A stretch of 64,000 nt of DNA, taken from contig JACJXX010000002.1 in assembly GCA_020636435.1 (NCBI GenBank), forward strand, positions 1,984,001-2,048,000, in the 5' to 3' direction. Made by a program: the position numbers and the translations under genes. The stretch is from Lewinellaceae bacterium (lineage in GTDB: Bacteria; Bacteroidota; Bacteroidia; Chitinophagales; Saprospiraceae). Below the pieces are notes generated by a model. It was not told the DNA's origin. It ran no database searches and was given only the letters and a program-made list of their open reading frames with translations. This document shows positions 62,901-64,000 of the stretch, piece by piece (positions within the stretch are counted from its first letter, which is position 1; each line of letters begins with the position of its first letter).

Positions 62901-64000
62901 CGCCGGCTCAACATCGTCCACTACGCAGAAATCGCATTCCAGTATTGTAAAGTTGTTGCAATCGTCGGTCACTTTATAACGGAAACGGTAACAGCCCACC
63001 GGGATGCCGCTCACATAGCGGGATTGACCCGGCAGAATGGTCGCCAGGATCGTCGCCACCGTATCGTACCCCGTAATGATGCCATACTGGTTGGTCACCG
63101 CCACCACTTCATCGGCGATGATGTCCGTCCGTACTTCCCACCCGGAACAGTTATCCGTCACGTTGGGCAGCGGCGCCGAGAAAGCGGCAGTGCAATCGTA
63201 AGGAAGGGTCGAAAATTCAAGCGGATCCGGATAGCCGTCTCCATTGAAATCTATTTCCGGGCAGGACACCACCGGGCCAGCTACATCGCCTACCTTTATA
63301 GACTGGGTCAACTGAAGGATGTTGTTGCCGGTAGTACTGCACCAGTCCAGTACGTCCCAGCGGCGAATGAACCGCGTTGTCCCGTCACATACTACAATGG
63401 GCGCCGAATCGGTATAGGAAGCCCCGAGGGCGCAGAACGCCTGGTCGAGCGGATACGTGCCATAGTACGTTTGCACCATGGGATACCCCGTAACCGAAGG
63501 ATGCGGGTTGCCGTTCTGATCCACCGCAAAGCTGGAATCGCAGGGAATCGCCACCAGCGAGGGCAAAGGGAGAAGGTCATTGAAGGTAGGGTTCCTTACC
63601 GTAATCGCCTGCGTGCACTGCGCGCTGTTGCCAAGGGGGTCTGTCACGGTAAATACCCGGTTGATCTGGCGGTCTACGCAATCGGGCGTCATCACCACCT
63701 CATCCTGGAAGGAAACGGTATTCTGAACACAGGTATCGAAAATCTCCGGGGCCCCGGTTATCGCCAGGCTTGCCGGATTGTTCAGGATGGAATCCAGGTC
63801 GGAACATACCAGGTCGACATCCTGAACCGGGCAGGAGATAGCAGGGGGCGTAAAATCCTGTACGTATACATAACCCCAGCACACCAGCCCGCAGAAGGGA
63901 TCGAGCACTTCGGCGATCAGGGTCTGCCCTGCCTGGGCAACCGTGATGACATCGCCCAGGCTTTGCCCGTTCGGGCCAATCAGGTTCACAACTAACCCCT
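59901..64000 (-). CDS. Giant secreted surface protein, partial (N-terminus outside the window)
   Basis: The frame is open to the right edge of the window with no stop or convincing start, so at least 1365 residues of a longer protein are present. HYR/Ig-like domains with paired cysteines follow one another (CPEIDFNGDGYPDPLEFS, ECDFCVVDDVEPAAVCNDTLNISIGGQGVGRVYA). They lead to a prealbumin-like module (GLIAREDNMGVEGVEVSLSG), a dockerin-like segment (IAADANRSGAITTLDMIQIQQLIL), a cohesin-like domain (AIRGCQFTLEFDQRVLELIDV) and a T9SS tail (RLYQNRPNPFSEGSVIGFEL, RKMIMLE). Domain order and many stretches match the neighbouring 1825-residue protein (for example KIFRxYRVxNWCEYDG), so the two arose by tandem duplication. 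Confidence 0.9.
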   Translation of the reverse strand, partial: GLVVNLIGPNGQSLGDVITVAQAGQTLIAEVLDPFCGLVCWGYVYVQDFTPPAISCPVQDVDLVCSDLDSILNNPASLAITGAPEIFDTCVQNTVSFQDEVVMTPDCVDRQINRVFTVTDPLGNSAQCTQAITVRNPTFNDLLPLPSLVAIPCDSSFAVDQNGNPHPSVTGYPMVQTYYGTYPLDQAFCALGASYTDSAPIVVCDGTTRFIRRWDVLDWCSTTGNNILQLTQSIKVGDVAGPVVSCPEIDFNGDGYPDPLEFSTLPYDCTAAFSAPLPNVTDNCSGWEVRTDIIADEVVAVTNQYGIITGYDTVATILATILPGQSRYVSGIPVGCYRFRYKVTDDCNNFTILECDFCVVDDVEPAAVCNDTLNISIGGQGVGRVYAVDVNEGSTDNCGIDSLLVRRRFDLDPATCDTVAPYFSDWAPYVDFNCCDVNQTATIELLVIDVHGNQNTCWLDLLVKDMVRPVCSAPNAVTVSCTTLPANFDPYDTNQLQTLFGAATAQDGCGNAIAVEQPPAVNLDQCGSGTVIRTFQAVDLSGNLSQNSCTQQVAIQEEFNYEIKFPKDFTTNCTVPSPDTVIYTSFGCDLLSVSVTDEVFTPLAGATGPECYKIFRKYRVLNWCEYDGISDAVVIGRNEDCDGITGDEDVWVVRRPNGSFVDRDNNPNNNIPAFGAKGTGCDGTTNPTGYWRTVSSVGLWEYTQIIKVMDTIPPQVSFTAPDAFCSYDPVNCDGQVSYPFTVFEDCSANGLAVEVFLDANADGLIDQDLTNTGALAGSYPNFTIQGEFPIGDHAFIVQASDGCGNNTASATLPFQVADCEPPAFTCLNGLSFNLMPLPPNTDFDGDGDFDVAGAAIWANDFIQSASDCSDDTIAYSINLVGQMPDINQRALYFTCEDTGTIAIQIYIWDSADNPNAVQPDGTTGGFNYAICDTYVTVQNNNNACTPVVIGPIMAGLIAREDNMGVEGVEVSLSGPQSQMMNTGVDGRYQFDSLETGYDYTIRPYLNTGHRNGISTFDLLILQQHLLGVQPLDSPYKRIAADANRSGAITTLDMIQIQQLILGEILEFPNNTSWRFVEKDFVFPVPTNPWFTSFPEVISVNDLMYPMMANDFVAIKVGDVNNSAVTTNLLGVDGRSFDGTFYLKAPALEVRKGEVVEVPVAAENLDAIRGCQFTLEFDQRVLELIDVEYGLAEENSLGLHGVAEGYITASWYRKDGQDYPEGEPLFTLHLRAYSDGAISNLLNISSRYTLAEAYTPGDELLEVALNFDTGKPIQAAAFRLYQNRPNPFSEGSVIGFELPESGPAQLTVFDLNGRLLYQRRALFSKGYNELILNRGDLWPAAAGGGVLYYRLQMGNRVATRKMIMLE

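Noticed and set aside
60315..63995. A 1226-codon open frame on the plus strand opposite the partial giant surface protein
   Set aside because: It mirrors the minus-strand gene, which has clear HYR, dockerin and T9SS signatures; the plus-strand translation has no recognisable domains. The same applies to 54995-56872 and 56978-59116.

Overview
The window is chromosomal DNA from a member of the Bacteroidota, most likely the Saprospirales (Saprospiraceae/Lewinella/Haliscomenobacter relatives). The basis is several very large secreted proteins ending in type IX secretion (T9SS, 'Por') C-terminal sorting domains, a DUF2911 protein, TPR-bearing sensor kinases paired with NarL/LuxR-type regulators, and promoters of the Bacteroidota form TTG-N17/20-TAnnTTTG. 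The genus assignment is inference. I recognised no rRNA, tRNA, CRISPR array or reverse transcriptase.

Layout. 1-6.8 kb: repeat-rich intergenic DNA, a DUF2911-TPR protein, metF, and a minus-strand operon of TPR histidine kinase, LuxR regulator and lone receiver. 7.0-14.8 kb: an accessory, conflict-like region. It holds a low-GC stretch with a stand-alone effector-associated domain (EAD11-like), a DUF4231/SLATT-like two-helix membrane protein and an unknown small protein. Next comes a tight operon of TPR histidine kinase, NarL regulator, caspase-like protease and metacaspase, with gaps of 10-13 bp, and then a TIR-domain remnant. 14.8-20.8 kb: a secreted M14 carboxypeptidase and a T9SS-secreted trypsin-like protease. 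20.8-25 kb: a second accessory block: a DUF234 AAA+ ATPase behind a perfect 54-bp palindrome, a TIR-FISUMP fusion whose C-terminus looks like a diversity-generating-retroelement (DGR) target, and a HipBA-type pair with an operator on its start codon. 25-34 kb: metabolic and envelope genes (GH30 hydrolase, fumarylacetoacetase, PBP4-type D,D-carboxypeptidase, a lipoprotein methyltransferase, an unknown membrane protein and an FGE-like lipoprotein). 34-38.6 kb: two insertion sequences with visible ends and target duplications, on either side of a Uma2-family nuclease gene. 39-47.8 kb: a minus-strand cluster of ECF sigma factor, membrane TPR protein, T9SS-secreted subtilase and TPR-CHAT protease. 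48.4-49 kb: a MazEF-like toxin-antitoxin pair. 49-53.8 kb: purA, a STAS protein, a Fur-family regulator and a RelA/SpoT homologue. 53.9-64 kb: two giant paralogous secreted proteins with dockerin-like modules and T9SS tails; the second runs off the window.

Themes. Three kinds of caspase-fold protease (caspase-like, metacaspase, CHAT), two TIR sequences and an EAD suggest investment in regulated cell death or self/non-self 'ternary conflict' systems of the kind known from multicellular bacteria. Transcriptional control genes sit next to the proteases: a two-component system with the caspase pair and an ECF sigma factor with the subtilase/CHAT pair.

The intergenic DNA carries several kinds of repeat: a MITE family with GGGTGCGATTC ends and 7-bp target duplications (two copies, one containing a second palindromic element), an 82-bp palindromic core seen at three loci, other long inverted repeats of about 110-165 bp, and intergenic arrays of 8-bp units.
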